A stretch of 64,000 nucleotides of DNA from Moesziomyces globuligerus (GCA_030849465.1 JARVLF010000015.1:1674001-1738000), one strand, 5' to 3'; positions 19,303-30,764 are shown, numbered from the stretch's first letter. The notes: generated from the sequence alone by a model not told the origin. Translations and numbers: made by a program.

Positions 19303-20118
19303 CTAGCTTGCGGCGGCGACGGCCATCTGGTTGAGACCCTGGTAGATGAGGGCGAAGCTGTCGAGGTTATTTGCCGCCTCGGGAGTGGCAGTTGCCTGGT
19401 CGCTCGACGTCTGGCTTGCACTCTGGCTCGAGCTCGTGGAGGAAGCCTGGGTGGAGGAGCTGATCTGGCTGGAGCTCGAGGAACTCGCAGACGAGGTTGT
19501 CGCCACGCGTTGCGCCGACGAGGTGGTGGTGGGCGGCGTCCAAGTCCACGTCGGCTGTTGCCACGTCGAGGTCGGCGTCGGCCTCGGAGTTCTCGAGCTG
19601 GACGAGCTCGCCTGGTGGTTGTTATCGGATCCATCAGCTGCGGTCCAAGTCATCTGGAAGATGCCAACGTCGGGGTTGGCGAATGCACGGAAGAGACCTT
19701 CGCTCATGTCCAGCGCACCGTAGGGACAGCCCGGGCAAGCGTCGACGACGGTGGCGTACTGCGTGTTGCCGTTGTACGTGATGGCGATCGTCTTGCCACA
19801 CCACGATGAGCGCTGCCCCAGGTTGCCGTACTGCGCAGCATTCAAAGCGACGATGAAATCAGAGCCAGAGTTGTACCCGCCGCAAGCACCGAGACCCGCT
19901 GCGTAAAAGGAGGCCCGTCCTGAGTAGGTAGGACCACGTTTCGAGAGGGTTTGCGAGGAAGGACCGGCATCGAGGTCGCGTTCTTGGTGGGCGGCGGCGC
20001 GGCGAGAGTGCTTGGGGCTGCGAACGTGGAGCTGGTGCTGAGAGTCGTCGGCGAGCGAACCGACGAGGCTAGAGGCAAGCACGAGTGCGGCGCAGAGCGT
20101 CTTTCCCAGGGAAGGCAT
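19303..20118 (-). CDS. Secreted double-psi beta-barrel (RlpA/expansin-like) protein
   Basis: A 271-residue extracellular protein. A signal peptide is visible at residues 1-23 (hydrophobic core CAALVLASSLVGSLA). A short pro-region follows with dibasic sites at 40-41 (RR) and 60-61 (KR), the latter just before the mature domain and fitting Kex2 cleavage. The DPBB fold spans about 64-160: SGRASFYAAGLGACGG, NSGSDFIVALN, WCGKTIAITYNG, VVDACPGCPYGALDMSEGLF and VGIFQMTW. Four Cys (79, 107, 128, 131) could form two bridges. The tail is Ser/Thr-rich and probably O-mannosylated. Related fungal proteins include barwin-like and plant-protease-inhibitor types; the exact function is unknown. Weakly hydrophobic C-terminal residues make a GPI anchor unlikely. 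The 2.1-kb upstream space would allow complex regulation. Confidence 0.85.
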   Translation of the reverse strand: MPSLGKTLCAALVLASSLVGSLADDSQHQLHVRSPKHSRRAAAHQERDLDAGPSSQTLSKRGPTYSGRASFYAAGLGACGGYNSGSDFIVALNAAQYGNLGQRSSWCGKTIAITYNGNTQYATVVDACPGCPYGALDMSEGLFRAFANPDVGIFQMTWTAADGSDNNHQASSSSSRTPRPTPTSTWQQPTWTWTPPTTTSSAQRVATTSSASSSSSSQISSSTQASSTSSSQSASQTSSDQATATPEAANNLDSFALIYQGLNQMAVAAAS

Positions 20119-22214
20119 GGTGATTATAGGTATAGAGAGGATGTCGTGATGTGAACGTCGTCAAAGGCGCAGCTATTTCAGCGCGCGTGGTAAAAGAGCG
20201 TAGTAGTCGAACCGAAATCGATGTGGTCGTAGACGGACGGTGTGAGGGGTAGGATAGGAGTAGCAGGTATGGGTGTGGTGATGGTGGAAGTGGGGATGGA
20301 TCTGAAGGGAGAGTCGGAAGGGAGAGGAGGGGGTAAGGTGATTAGGATGCAGAGCTGGGCGTTGGGAGCATATAGCGATTGCCGTGCCGAGTTTCTGCGC
20401 CCCGCTTGAAGTTGCGTTTCCCTGAACTTTGCGATGCGGGTGTTGCGGCAGCCGTCAGGGCATCGCTTCTGTGTACTGTATGCTGCGCAGCTGGGCGGCA
20501 GGCTCGGCAAGTGGGGGCAGTTGCACGGGAGGGATCGACGGTCGTGGCCAGGAACAACACGCACATCGCTTGGGTAGCATGGTACTGTACTCAGCCAACC
20601 GGGTGTTGACCGCTGCAGAAGGGTACATACGAAGTGCCGAAAAGAAGACGTAGTTGCGGAGTTGCAATTGTCGAGCGAAAGGGAGCGAGGGGTTGCTGGC
20701 ACAGAGTGACAGCCAGCGATCGACGCGGATCTGCAAAAAGCGACATGCACACCCGGCGCACTAGCATGCATCGCGTCCAACATCTAAAGTTTCACATTCG
20801 ACGCGCGCACATCGGCTCGCTCGCCTTCGCCACCGTCGTCGCTGCCACCACCCCTGGTCCAAGGCGAGTGGGGTCGGTTGCGGTGAGCTGTGCTACAGTA
20901 GCGAGGATCGAGACGCCGCGATCGACATCGCTTAGCATCCCTGGACCGGACAACAGCGTTGCAACAAGCACTGCAGCTCTGTACAGGCGTGGCTCTTGTT
21001 GATCTTCGCAGGGATGCAGCTGACTCGCGTGCAGCGAACCCCGCGCATTCGCTGGGAAAAAAGAAGACTTGCACATGTTCTTTCTTCCCTCGTCCTTCTT
21101 TCAACTGGCGCTGAATTTCAAAACGTGCAGCAATTTGGCAGCAATTTGGCAGCAGAAGCCACTCGACTGAGTGGCTGCACATCCCTTGCTTTTCCACTTC
21201 GCTTCCCCCTCACGGCTCTGATGGCTCGTACGAGAAGCACGCCTCGACGCGTTGCGGGTGTTGATGTGTTGTTCTCCGCTCCCTCCGCAACACGTCCCAC
21301 CCTGATCACCCATACGTCACCATCCTTCTCCACAGAAACTCCCTCCTCGGTGCGGAGCTGCCCATCCGTGCCTGGACTGGGCTCGATACGAGCACTCGTG
21401 ACGTCTTCGCTCCCAAGCAGATCGCAGCTGAGGATCGAAGCGGAGTACGCAAAGGCTGCGTGCAGCGAAGCTCCGTTGCATATCCTCGCTGTCCTCGGCA
21501 CCGGCTATGACGCCGATTCCGTGCAGCAGGGCCCAGCAGGGCCCAGCAGGACCGAATCCATATGCTCCATCCACAGAGCTGCCTCGCCGCAATGTGACGC
21601 GCGTGCCTGACGCCCCTCTGCGCTGCCGAGCTGTCAGCTGACCTGATGCTGCGGCTTCCATCGAGAACATGCTCCGGATCGACTCCGGTCGCTTCTCGGC
21701 TTCGCAAAGGTGTCTTTTGACCCGCTTGTTGTCAATGCCGATGGTCGCCCGATGTAGCATGCGTCATCGGGAGTGCGTCGGCGTCGGTCCTATTTCGTGC
21801 CCACAATTTGCCTCGCTTTTTCGACATAAAGCAATGTTTCTGATATGCGCAAATGAGGTCGTCTGCACTTTACAATTTGATCCTCGACAATGTGAGGCCA
21901 AGCGAGTGAACAGCTTGCGAGTTCAAAATTCGGACACGCATGCCACTTCAGGGTCCACACGCTGAAGCCATGCTTTTTGCTCCACCCTGCGCGCAGCGCG
22001 CCTTGCATCTGTCCGAGGGGCTGCCGACATCCCTGCTTACGCCCGGACCCTTCCAGACACACTCGCTCTCGCTCCCACCATCCTCGTCTCCTCCCCGGCT
22101 CATCCCTAGCAAGGCGAAAAGGCCGACCATGCCGATGCTCACCGCACCCGCTCGCGCATAGAGCACAACCGCACCCGCACCTACATCTCCACACCGCTTC
22201 GCCCACAGCGCGAC
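20119..22214. other. Large divergent intergenic region (DPBB gene / FAB1)
   Basis: About 2.1 kb with no gene I can support. The open frames there lack family motifs and several begin without ATG. There is a short GCCCAGCAG triplicate near 21528-21550. By position it holds the promoters of the secreted DPBB gene (-) and FAB1 (+). A small multi-exon gene cannot be excluded. Confidence 0.45.
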
Positions 22215-25200
22215 ATGGCCTCGACGATGCCGAGCGTCGCAGACCATCGCAGCCCTACCGCAGCGCCCGCTGGGGAGGGCCTCACCTCATTTGGCTTTCT
22301 CAACGACGCACACGACCCGCAAGAATCCTCCTTTGCGCTTGGAAGCCTCTTCAGCCGCGTCAAGTCCGCCCTCGCCGGCGGCCTCGCTCTCGATCCCGAC
22401 TCCGCATACAGCTCCAACCACGATCATCTCGATGCACCATCGACCTCGCGCCATAGCTCGGGCTCGTTCTCGTCGCTCTCCTCGTATCCTCAGCCTGCGT
22501 CTTCAACAGCCTCCAGCCAATCCCTCGCCTCCGCATACAATGCGTCTGCGTCGACACTCTCGGCTTCCAGTCGGGTCGCGCCCATGCCCCAACACAGAAA
22601 GGCTTCCATGGCGCGTCCAGCGCGCGGCCTCAGCAACATCGAGGAGTATCCCGAGACCGGTCAGCCCAGACAACGCACCATCTCGCCCTCTGGCAGCTCC
22701 GGTCTCACGGACGCAGCCGCGGCCAGGCAATCACACAGAGACCTCCTCAGCCCCGCGCGGACGAATCATGCCCGTCTTGCTGGTCTTCGCGCCTCCACCA
22801 ACCCTGGGCCCTCCTCCGCATCGCGAACTGCCAACAGTAGCGCTGGACCGTCCCGTGCCTCGACCACGCGGGGGCTTCCGCTCACCCTCAGAAGCGTAGC
22901 ACCGGCTCCTGCCGTCACCTTCACTTCGCCCGCAACTGCCATCAATGCTCGTTCTCTTCTTCCAGCCCTCGCTGGAAGCTATACCGATGATCGCGAGTCC
23001 GTTGCCGCCGACGATGGCGATATGGACCCCGACTCGTCCCGCGACACGCTCTCCATCTTGCGAGCCGGCATAGACACCACCATCGATCGCTCCCACCTCG
23101 CCAAACACGGCTGGTCTGCCATCCCCGGCTTCCCTCTCTCCAAGGACATCCTCGCAGACGACTCCAAGTCCATCCGCAGCACCTCCACCCGCCTCCACAG
23201 AAGCGATCCAATCGACGACCACATCGCCAACCGCTCCGCCGCTCAGGTAGGCCTCCAGACCAGCGCGGATGCCATCGTCCGCCGCATGCGCGGCGAAGGC
23301 CTCAGCCGCAAGTTCTGGATGGCAGACGAAAATGCAAAGGAGTGTCGCGAGTGTCTCGCCGTATTCACTCAGTTCCGCCGCAAACATCACTGCCGCATCT
23401 GCGGTCAGATCTTCTGCGGCAGATGCGCCGCCCACATCATCAAGGGCAAGCGCTTCAACTTTGAAGGCATGATCCGCGTCTGCAACTTCTGCAAACGCAT
23501 GCTCGAGGAGTACGATCGCCACGAGCGCGAGAGTAGTCACCACAACAAGCTCAACACCGTCACCCAACGCGCCACCAAGAATCCAAACCGCATACAGCCC
23601 GACAAGCATATGATCTCCGCCCCGCTCGAAGCACAGATCAAGAGCCCACAGGCTCAGTTTGCTGCCAACCATCTCTTTGCCAGTGCCTCGGCTGCGCCGT
23701 CTGCGTTCGGCGCAAGCTTAAGCGTCAGCATGTCAGCACCGTCAGGTCTCGCTGAATCAGACTCGCTCGCTGCTCGCGACACCCATGATGCCACGCAGCG
23801 TGACTCGAAGGATGCCGCAGCCACAGAAGGTGCCCGCAAACGAAAGCCCGAAATCGGCCTCGTCGCGCCCTTCCGCAAGGGCATGGACGAAGAGGAGCTC
23901 GCTCCGGCTCGCCCGGATCCTGAAGATGACGAGGTCGCGTCCTCCCATCTAGCGGATGCGCGGCTCCAGCAGGATCAAGACGCCATCGGCTCCATGCACC
24001 ACACGCCGCTGCACCAGACACCAGCTCCCAGCAGTCCAGTCACGACCGCAGTGGCCTCACCTTCGCAGTCGAGTGCCTCCGCACGCGTCGGCGCGACGTC
24101 TTCGGGCAAGGAGAAGGGCGGAGCATCAGGCATCGCATTCCCCTCGTCCTCAACTTCCGCCAAAGACTTCCCGTCCGCCATCCAGTCTACCTCGGACTAC
24201 CAACGCCTGCGGCTCGTCAGCGAGACCACCAGGCCCGTCACCCGCTCCCGTATGCGCTCGCTGCGAACCATCGCCGCACTCGATCCCACCCAAGCCAGCG
24301 CGCTCATCCGCTCTCACTTCCATGGCAACGGCCGAACCGAGTCTCCCATCCCTCCTCCAATACAGCATGTCCATGACGAGACAGAGGCGACAGCGGATCA
24401 TGTTGAGACACCCGAATTCTACCGCGACCTCCGCATCTGCTCCGAAGGTATTACGCCTGCGCTTCTGGAGGCGTCCATCACCCACCGCGCGCTCGACCAC
24501 CTACGCAAGATGATGGAGCAGACACTCACCCAGTCCGGCATTCCCAACGTGCGCAAGTGGTGCGACGTGCTTCTGCCCTTCGTGCTCACCACCATCTCGC
24601 GCGTCAAGCCGGATGCCCGCGAGGACCAGAGCCGCGACATCCGCGAATTCGTCAAGATCAAGCGCATCCCTGGCGGCAAACCCGACGACTCGGAGTACGT
24701 CGACGGCTACGTGTGTACCAAGCATGTGGCGACCAAGCGCATGGCCTCCTTGATCCCGCTCACCAACGCGCGCATCATCGTCATCCGCTTCCCGCTCGAT
24801 TACCACCGCGGGCCCAATCAGTTCATGTCGCTCGAGCCGCTCATGGCCCAGGAGCACGAGTTCATCCGCATCCTCGTCGCTCGCATCATCGCCCTCCGCC
24901 CGCAGATCGTCGTGGTCGAGAAGACCGTCTCGCGCACGGCGCTCGAGCTGCTCGAGAAGGAGGGCATCGTCGTCGTCTGGAGCGTCAAGGCCGATGCCAT
25001 CCGCGCCATCAGCCGCTGCACCCAGGCCGACGTCATCACCTCGATCGACCGTCTGGCCCTGGACCCCCGCATCGGCCGCTGTCGCTACTTCAACGTCGAG
25101 ACCTTCCAGCACGCATCGTGGCCCGGCTGGCGGAAGAGCTTCATGCGCTTCGAAGGCACGCCTAAACAGCTTGGATGCACGATCGTTCTCCGCGGCGCCG

Positions 25201-28200
25201 ACGCCGTCAAGCTCAGCCGCGTCAAAAAGATCCTCGCCATGATGATCTTCGTCGCGTACAACCTGCGCCTCGAGGGATATGTGATGGCGGATGAGGGAGC
25301 AGCCATGGAGACCATCTACTCGGATAGCGCGCTCATCAACGGCTCCCATCCGTGTGGATCTGTCGAGGCCGGAACCTCGGACAGCGCCGCCGACGAGCTT
25401 CAGCGGCTTACCAAGACGAGCGAGATCGAGCTCGGCGAAGACGCATCGTCCAGGCTGGAGCGTGCCAGTGACGACAAGACGTTCGTGCTCCGAGCTCGGG
25501 CGCGCATCCTGCGCGTGCTGAGCATCTACGAGACTACCCTCATCACGTCGTCCGTCTGCATCCAGATCCCAGCCCCGTATCCGATTCTGCTGATGAAACA
25601 GGTCAATGATCGCCTCATGCAGCTTCTCGCGCATCAGGAGGCAGAGGAGCTCCAGAGGATCTTGAAGGACGAGGGCAGACTGCAGGATAGGGCGGCGACT
25701 CCGCCAAACGCTATCACAGAGCTTTCTGCTGATGACGCTGATGCAGAGGGAGATGACCATGACTCTACGCCCACCACGGAGAGTGCACCTGCAGGCGCAG
25801 GCAAGCAGGCGGCGGAGTCGGGCGCTATCCTTGGTCCACAGAGCCCTGCCGATCTCTCGTCCGCAGGAGACGTCACTCCGAAGTATGAGACAGCGAGCGC
25901 ACGCATTCACGACACGATTGTCGAGGAAGGCGAAGAGAACAGCTCAGATGCATCTGCTGCTTCTCCGCGCGGCGGAACGCCCGTGCCGGAAGGTGCGAAT
26001 GCACCCGCGGAACTTTCAGAGGCACAAGTCGGGGGAGACAAGCAAGAGAAGCAGGCATCCCATGACCGCGACGGCAGCGACGCCACTGTCGTCATTGCCA
26101 CCGCGAGCCCACTCGTCAGCGGTCCGAACACCACCACACCCACGCCTCGGCCGTCCTCACCTGCGCAGTCCAGACTGAGGGATGCCAAGGCCACGTCGTC
26201 CGGACCGGGTATCTTGGACGGGCCACTCGATCTCGAAGCTGCGGATATGGTCAAGTCCAACTCGGCACCAGTTTCCGAAGTGCCTACACGCACCGTATCG
26301 CCCGGCCCAAGCTCGATCCTCTCCGGCTTCACACAGCGCTCCGTCGCCACGGTGGGTCCGGGCACTGCGTCGATGCTCAATGCGACCAAGCAGGACGCGC
26401 TTCCGCCATTTGATCTGTTCGCACTGCTCAGAGCGCCCTCGCAGATCGCCAAGGAAGCCGAATTCGCGATAACTGTCGACAGGCACCGTGCTGCACTCAA
26501 GGAGTGGGGTGGATACCTGGACGTGCAGCCCGAGTCGGTTTCTCCATTCAACCACAAGCGCATCCAGATCATCGTCACCCGTCACTGTACGCTGACGCCG
26601 CGGCCCTGCGAAGGGCCAAACCTGGCGTCGATCGAGTTCTATGGCGAGCATGACGAGACGCTTGGCGAGCACATCGAGCGGCTAGCTGCCAACAGTGCGC
26701 GGGGCTGCAGCACCAAGGGATGCGGCAAGAACAACGTCTTGCACTACAACACGTTTGTGCACAACCGCATCCGGATCCAGGCGGTGCTCGAGCGCTTCGT
26801 GTGTCCGCTGCCAAACGAGGAGAATCGATTGCTTAGCTGGAGTTACTGCAAGGTCTGCGAGAACGCGACGCCTGTCGCGCTCGTGACGGCCGAGACATGG
26901 AGCTTCAGCTTTGCCAAGTACCTCGAGCTCTACTTCTACCGCCACGATCACTGCAAGACGCAGCTCTGCGAACACGACTTCTACCGCGACCAGGTGCGCT
27001 ACTTCGCCTACCAGAACATGGCGGTCCGCTTCCACTCGGAGGAGATCGAAAACCTCTTCGAAGTGACCATGCCGCAGTTCAGGTTATTCATCGATCCAGA
27101 GGTGCAGAGCAACATCAAAAACGAAGAAACGGCGGCGTTCGTGCGCAAGAACCAGGTGTACTGGGACAGTGTCATGGCGCGCATCCGTGCGCTCGGCAAC
27201 GACGCTTGTTCCGACGCTGCGGGCCTCAATCGCGACAAGAACCGCATCATCATCCTCGACATGATGCGCAGATGCGAGACCGATCGCCGCGAAGTCGAGG
27301 CGCTGGTCGCCGAGCTCTACGAGTTCAGCCCGGCTACGGATGTGCTCTGCCTCAATCAGGCTCGCCGCATGCTGCAAGAAAAGGTGGTCAAGTGGGACAT
27401 CGACTTTATCGAGTTCGAGAAGACCTGCATTCCGTCCGAAAAGGATATCCGCCGCATCACGTCCAATCATCTAAAGCGTCTCTTCTCCGAAAAGGATCCG
27501 TCCGAATCGGTGCGCTCTGACACGGCGTCCAGCACGCTGCCGCCCGCCGCCGAGATCGACGAGAGTTCCACAGATGCTGCGGACGGTAAGGAGAAAGGGC
27601 GCGGTGCCGAGCGTACGGATCACGAGATCTCGCGGAGCGCCAGTGCACAGGCAACGGAAGCGCTCGCGCTGGCAGGCGCCGACATGTCGGTCATACCCAT
27701 GCTCTCCGACCTCGTCTCGCAGACCGTCCAGACTCCCATGAGCGAGCTGCCCCCCGTGATTGCACCAGCCGCCGCGCCGACAGCGCCAGCACTCCAGCGC
27801 GACGGTGCAGGCGCAGACGTATCGCGCTCCAAGACGGTGCCTGTGCAGCTGAACAAGGCAGCGCGCGCTGAGGCTTCCAAGTATCGCGACGGCAACTTCG
27901 ACGACGAGACAGATGCTGCCGATCTCTCGCCCGTCGAGGTGCGACCCATGATCAGCCGCAGGGCGCTGTCCAACCCGCCGGCCACTGCGCCTGCATCTCC
28001 GACGTATGCGTTCAGCTCGTCCCGGGGGCCATTTGATTCGGTCGGCTTCCCGCGCGCAGACGAGAGCTCGTGCACTGAGAGCGAGCTTGTCGGCTCTGTC
28101 AGCGGGCTTGTGCGCCGCTTCGACAGTCCGAGGCGCAGCACGGCGGGCCTTCTCGGCGCCGGTGCGACGGGCGCTGCGGCTGCGAATAGCGCGTCGGGCA

Positions 28201-30764
28201 CGACTTCTCCGCGTGTCGGCCCGAGCGGATCGACAAGACGTCCGAGCTTACGCCGCGGCAAGACGGAAGAGCCCATGTCGACGCACGCCAAGGACGTGGC
28301 GAAGAACCGCAAGCCGTCAGGCGCGCATAATGGCGAGTCGGACTCCAACGTGCACTCGCCGACACCGGCATCGACGGCTAGCGGGCGCACCAGTCGACTT
28401 CCTCGCGCCAAGCGCACCGACAGCTCGACTTCGGTCTCGACGATTGGCCGCAGGAGCGGCGCGGCGACACCGAACAAGGCCTCACAAGCGCCACCGCCGT
28501 CGAGCTACCGCGCGCCCAAGTCAGAGGGCCTCAAGGCCGGCCCGCGCGCTATCATCGGACGCTCGGGCGCTTCAGCGGCTGCGGCAGCGCTGGCTGCAGC
28601 CACGGCGGCGACCTCCTCGGCGAATGCGCGCAGCCAGAGTGGCGCCTACCAGTCGGATGGTGCTGGCAGCGTGCGGATGGCGGGCGTCACGGGAGGCAGC
28701 AGGGTGCCAGTGGCCCGGAGGAGCGAGCATGGGCCAGGAACGCGCAGCAGGGTGTCGACGATCGCCAAGCACTTTGACAGGATCAGCAAGGAGGCGGAGA
28801 GGGAGCGAGAGAGGCAGCACCGCATGCTGCTGGCGCAGAGGGCGAAGCGAGCCAGGCCGGTCGCCATGACGCGCGCAAGGGTCGAGGTCTTCAGCAGCGT
28901 CCGCGAGGCGGTGCGTGACGACGAGAGCGAGCCCGAGTCGGCGCCCGAGAACGAGGACGATGACGGCGCCTCGGCGGCGGACAACGAGGATGAGGACGAT
29001 GAGGACGACGACTCGGACGAGGAACTGGCTGTACAGTCGACCGGGTTCGCGAACAAGCGTATGCTCGGCCGTGGCCAGCCCGGCCAGGTGCTCGTCAAGC
29101 CGCGCAAGTCCGCGGACCCAGCCTCGTCGCAGAAGCAGAACGGACTCGGTGCTTCGCAAAACGGGGGCGGCGACATGGCGAAGAAGGCAGGCAGTACTCG
29201 GAAGGCCAAGGAGGGAGATCTGCCCAAGGAAGAGGAGCAAGATCTGACGATCAAGGTGCGTCGGGAACGCACGTTGCCGCAGTCCGGCGACGATGCTGTT
29301 GATGGAGACGGGCCCGGTTCCGTGCTGGCGTCAGCCAGCGGAGTGGCAGGTACACCATCTTCTGCCGCGGACGACGCATGTACGATTGAAAGCCAGGACA
29401 ACGAGCGGACGACCAATCTGTCGCCGCCCGCGGCAGCGAGCGAGCTGGAGTCGGACGCGCAGTCGATCGCAGCGTCATCGCTGGTGACGACGAGCAACGC
29501 GCAGATGACATTGCCGTCGTATCTGCGGAGTGGCTTTGCGTCGGACTCGGACTCGATGCCGAGTCTGGAGCGGAGCTTCCTCAAGACGCTCTCGGGCTTC
29601 TGGGCGTTCCGCACGGGCGAGATGGTGGCGCTCGAGTATCCGATGCTCAACTCGGAGCACGTGTTCGCCGATTCGGACATCATCTTCCGTGAGGACGAGC
29701 CGACGTCGATCGTCGCGTTCACGCTGAGCTCGACGCAGTACAAGGAGCGACTGCGCGGCATGCAGAAAGAGGCGCCGTGGATCCAGGAGAAGGAGGAGGC
29801 CTTCATGCCTGGCAATGCCAGCGTGACCGGGTCGACGGACGGGTGGGACGTGGTCGACGTGGAAGTCAACGAGTTGGAGGGCACCTTGAAGAAGGAAGGC
29901 AGGCACTTCCGCTGCGAGTTCGAGTCGGGCTCGACGCGGTTGTGGTGCAAGATCCTGTTTGCAGAGCAGTTTGATGCGCTGCGCCGCATGTGCGGCTGCG
30001 ACGTGTCTGTGGTCGAGAGTCTCTCGCGCTGCTTCAAGTGGGACTCGTCCGGAGGCAAGTCTGGCTCGGCGTTCCTCAAGACGCGCGACCACAGGCTCGT
30101 GGTCAAGCAGCTGTCGCGCTTCGAGATGGATGCCTTCTCCAAGTTCGCACCGCAGTACTTTGCGTACATGTCGCAGTGCCTCTCGCGGGGGCGGCGGACG
30201 GCGCTGGCCAAGATCTTTGGCTGCTTCCGCATCGGATTCCGCAATCCGCAGACGGGCAAGAGCCTCAAGCTCGACTGCTTCGTGATGGAGAACCTCTTCT
30301 ACGGCCTCGAGGGCATCCGATCGTACGATCTCAAGGGCAGCACGCGCAATCGCTACGTCAACGAGACGGGCAAGCAGAGCGAGGTGCTCCTCGACGAGAA
30401 TCTGATCGAGACGAACCATCTCAATCCGATCTTCATCCGCGAGCACTCGAAGAAGCTCCTGCGCGCGAGCCTGTACAACGACTCGCTCTTCTTGGCCGAC
30501 ATGAACGTGATGGACTACTCGCTCATGGTCGGCGTCGATAGGAAGAGCAAGCAGCTGGTGGTGGGCATCATCGACTTTGTCCGAACGTATACGTGGGACA
30601 AGCGCGTCGAGAGCTTCGTCAAGGAAACTGCCCTGCTCGGAGGGGCGGGCAAGGGCGAGCCGACCATCATCACGCCGCCAGACTACCGGACTCGCTTCCT
30701 CACGTTCATCGACCGCGCGCTGCTGCTCATGCCGGACCACTGGGTCGAGGATTGGGCACTATAG
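22215..30764 (+). CDS. FAB1: 1-phosphatidylinositol-3-phosphate 5-kinase (Fab1/PIKfyve)
   Basis: Makes PI(3,5)P2 on endosome and vacuole membranes, controlling vacuole size and acidification. The 2849-residue protein is a single exon. Domains in order: a disordered Ser-rich N-terminus; a FYVE zinc finger at about 366-432 with WMADENAKECRECL, RRKHHCRICG and RVCNFC, which binds PI3P; a TCP-1/CCT-like chaperonin domain at about 830-1030 (VCTKHVATKRMASLI ... QLGCTIVLRGAD); the cysteine-rich Fab1 central region at about 1455-1650; long disordered stretches; and a PIP kinase domain from about 2540 to the end (SGSAFLKTRDHRLVVKQLS, YDLKGSTRNRYV, MDYSLMVGVD, IIDFVRTYTWDK). Catalytic motifs look intact. 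It is several hundred residues longer than yeast Fab1, mainly from low-complexity insertions before the kinase. The start has a good context (GACATGG). Confidence 0.96.
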   Translation: MASTMPSVADHRSPTAAPAGEGLTSFGFLNDAHDPQESSFALGSLFSRVKSALAGGLALDPDSAYSSNHDHLDAPSTSRHSSGSFSSLSSYPQPASSTASSQSLASAYNASASTLSASSRVAPMPQHRKASMARPARGLSNIEEYPETGQPRQRTISPSGSSGLTDAAAARQSHRDLLSPARTNHARLAGLRASTNPGPSSASRTANSSAGPSRASTTRGLPLTLRSVAPAPAVTFTSPATAINARSLLPALAGSYTDDRESVAADDGDMDPDSSRDTLSILRAGIDTTIDRSHLAKHGWSAIPGFPLSKDILADDSKSIRSTSTRLHRSDPIDDHIANRSAAQVGLQTSADAIVRRMRGEGLSRKFWMADENAKECRECLAVFTQFRRKHHCRICGQIFCGRCAAHIIKGKRFNFEGMIRVCNFCKRMLEEYDRHERESSHHNKLNTVTQRATKNPNRIQPDKHMISAPLEAQIKSPQAQFAANHLFASASAAPSAFGASLSVSMSAPSGLAESDSLAARDTHDATQRDSKDAAATEGARKRKPEIGLVAPFRKGMDEEELAPARPDPEDDEVASSHLADARLQQDQDAIGSMHHTPLHQTPAPSSPVTTAVASPSQSSASARVGATSSGKEKGGASGIAFPSSSTSAKDFPSAIQSTSDYQRLRLVSETTRPVTRSRMRSLRTIAALDPTQASALIRSHFHGNGRTESPIPPPIQHVHDETEATADHVETPEFYRDLRICSEGITPALLEASITHRALDHLRKMMEQTLTQSGIPNVRKWCDVLLPFVLTTISRVKPDAREDQSRDIREFVKIKRIPGGKPDDSEYVDGYVCTKHVATKRMASLIPLTNARIIVIRFPLDYHRGPNQFMSLEPLMAQEHEFIRILVARIIALRPQIVVVEKTVSRTALELLEKEGIVVVWSVKADAIRAISRCTQADVITSIDRLALDPRIGRCRYFNVETFQHASWPGWRKSFMRFEGTPKQLGCTIVLRGADAVKLSRVKKILAMMIFVAYNLRLEGYVMADEGAAMETIYSDSALINGSHPCGSVEAGTSDSAADELQRLTKTSEIELGEDASSRLERASDDKTFVLRARARILRVLSIYETTLITSSVCIQIPAPYPILLMKQVNDRLMQLLAHQEAEELQRILKDEGRLQDRAATPPNAITELSADDADAEGDDHDSTPTTESAPAGAGKQAAESGAILGPQSPADLSSAGDVTPKYETASARIHDTIVEEGEENSSDASAASPRGGTPVPEGANAPAELSEAQVGGDKQEKQASHDRDGSDATVVIATASPLVSGPNTTTPTPRPSSPAQSRLRDAKATSSGPGILDGPLDLEAADMVKSNSAPVSEVPTRTVSPGPSSILSGFTQRSVATVGPGTASMLNATKQDALPPFDLFALLRAPSQIAKEAEFAITVDRHRAALKEWGGYLDVQPESVSPFNHKRIQIIVTRHCTLTPRPCEGPNLASIEFYGEHDETLGEHIERLAANSARGCSTKGCGKNNVLHYNTFVHNRIRIQAVLERFVCPLPNEENRLLSWSYCKVCENATPVALVTAETWSFSFAKYLELYFYRHDHCKTQLCEHDFYRDQVRYFAYQNMAVRFHSEEIENLFEVTMPQFRLFIDPEVQSNIKNEETAAFVRKNQVYWDSVMARIRALGNDACSDAAGLNRDKNRIIILDMMRRCETDRREVEALVAELYEFSPATDVLCLNQARRMLQEKVVKWDIDFIEFEKTCIPSEKDIRRITSNHLKRLFSEKDPSESVRSDTASSTLPPAAEIDESSTDAADGKEKGRGAERTDHEISRSASAQATEALALAGADMSVIPMLSDLVSQTVQTPMSELPPVIAPAAAPTAPALQRDGAGADVSRSKTVPVQLNKAARAEASKYRDGNFDDETDAADLSPVEVRPMISRRALSNPPATAPASPTYAFSSSRGPFDSVGFPRADESSCTESELVGSVSGLVRRFDSPRRSTAGLLGAGATGAAAANSASGTTSPRVGPSGSTRRPSLRRGKTEEPMSTHAKDVAKNRKPSGAHNGESDSNVHSPTPASTASGRTSRLPRAKRTDSSTSVSTIGRRSGAATPNKASQAPPPSSYRAPKSEGLKAGPRAIIGRSGASAAAAALAAATAATSSANARSQSGAYQSDGAGSVRMAGVTGGSRVPVARRSEHGPGTRSRVSTIAKHFDRISKEAERERERQHRMLLAQRAKRARPVAMTRARVEVFSSVREAVRDDESEPESAPENEDDDGASAADNEDEDDEDDDSDEELAVQSTGFANKRMLGRGQPGQVLVKPRKSADPASSQKQNGLGASQNGGGDMAKKAGSTRKAKEGDLPKEEEQDLTIKVRRERTLPQSGDDAVDGDGPGSVLASASGVAGTPSSAADDACTIESQDNERTTNLSPPAAASELESDAQSIAASSLVTTSNAQMTLPSYLRSGFASDSDSMPSLERSFLKTLSGFWAFRTGEMVALEYPMLNSEHVFADSDIIFREDEPTSIVAFTLSSTQYKERLRGMQKEAPWIQEKEEAFMPGNASVTGSTDGWDVVDVEVNELEGTLKKEGRHFRCEFESGSTRLWCKILFAEQFDALRRMCGCDVSVVESLSRCFKWDSSGGKSGSAFLKTRDHRLVVKQLSRFEMDAFSKFAPQYFAYMSQCLSRGRRTALAKIFGCFRIGFRNPQTGKSLKLDCFVMENLFYGLEGIRSYDLKGSTRNRYVNETGKQSEVLLDENLIETNHLNPIFIREHSKKLLRASLYNDSLFLADMNVMDYSLMVGVDRKSKQLVVGIIDFVRTYTWDKRVESFVKETALLGGAGKGEPTIITPPDYRTRFLTFIDRALLLMPDHWVEDWAL

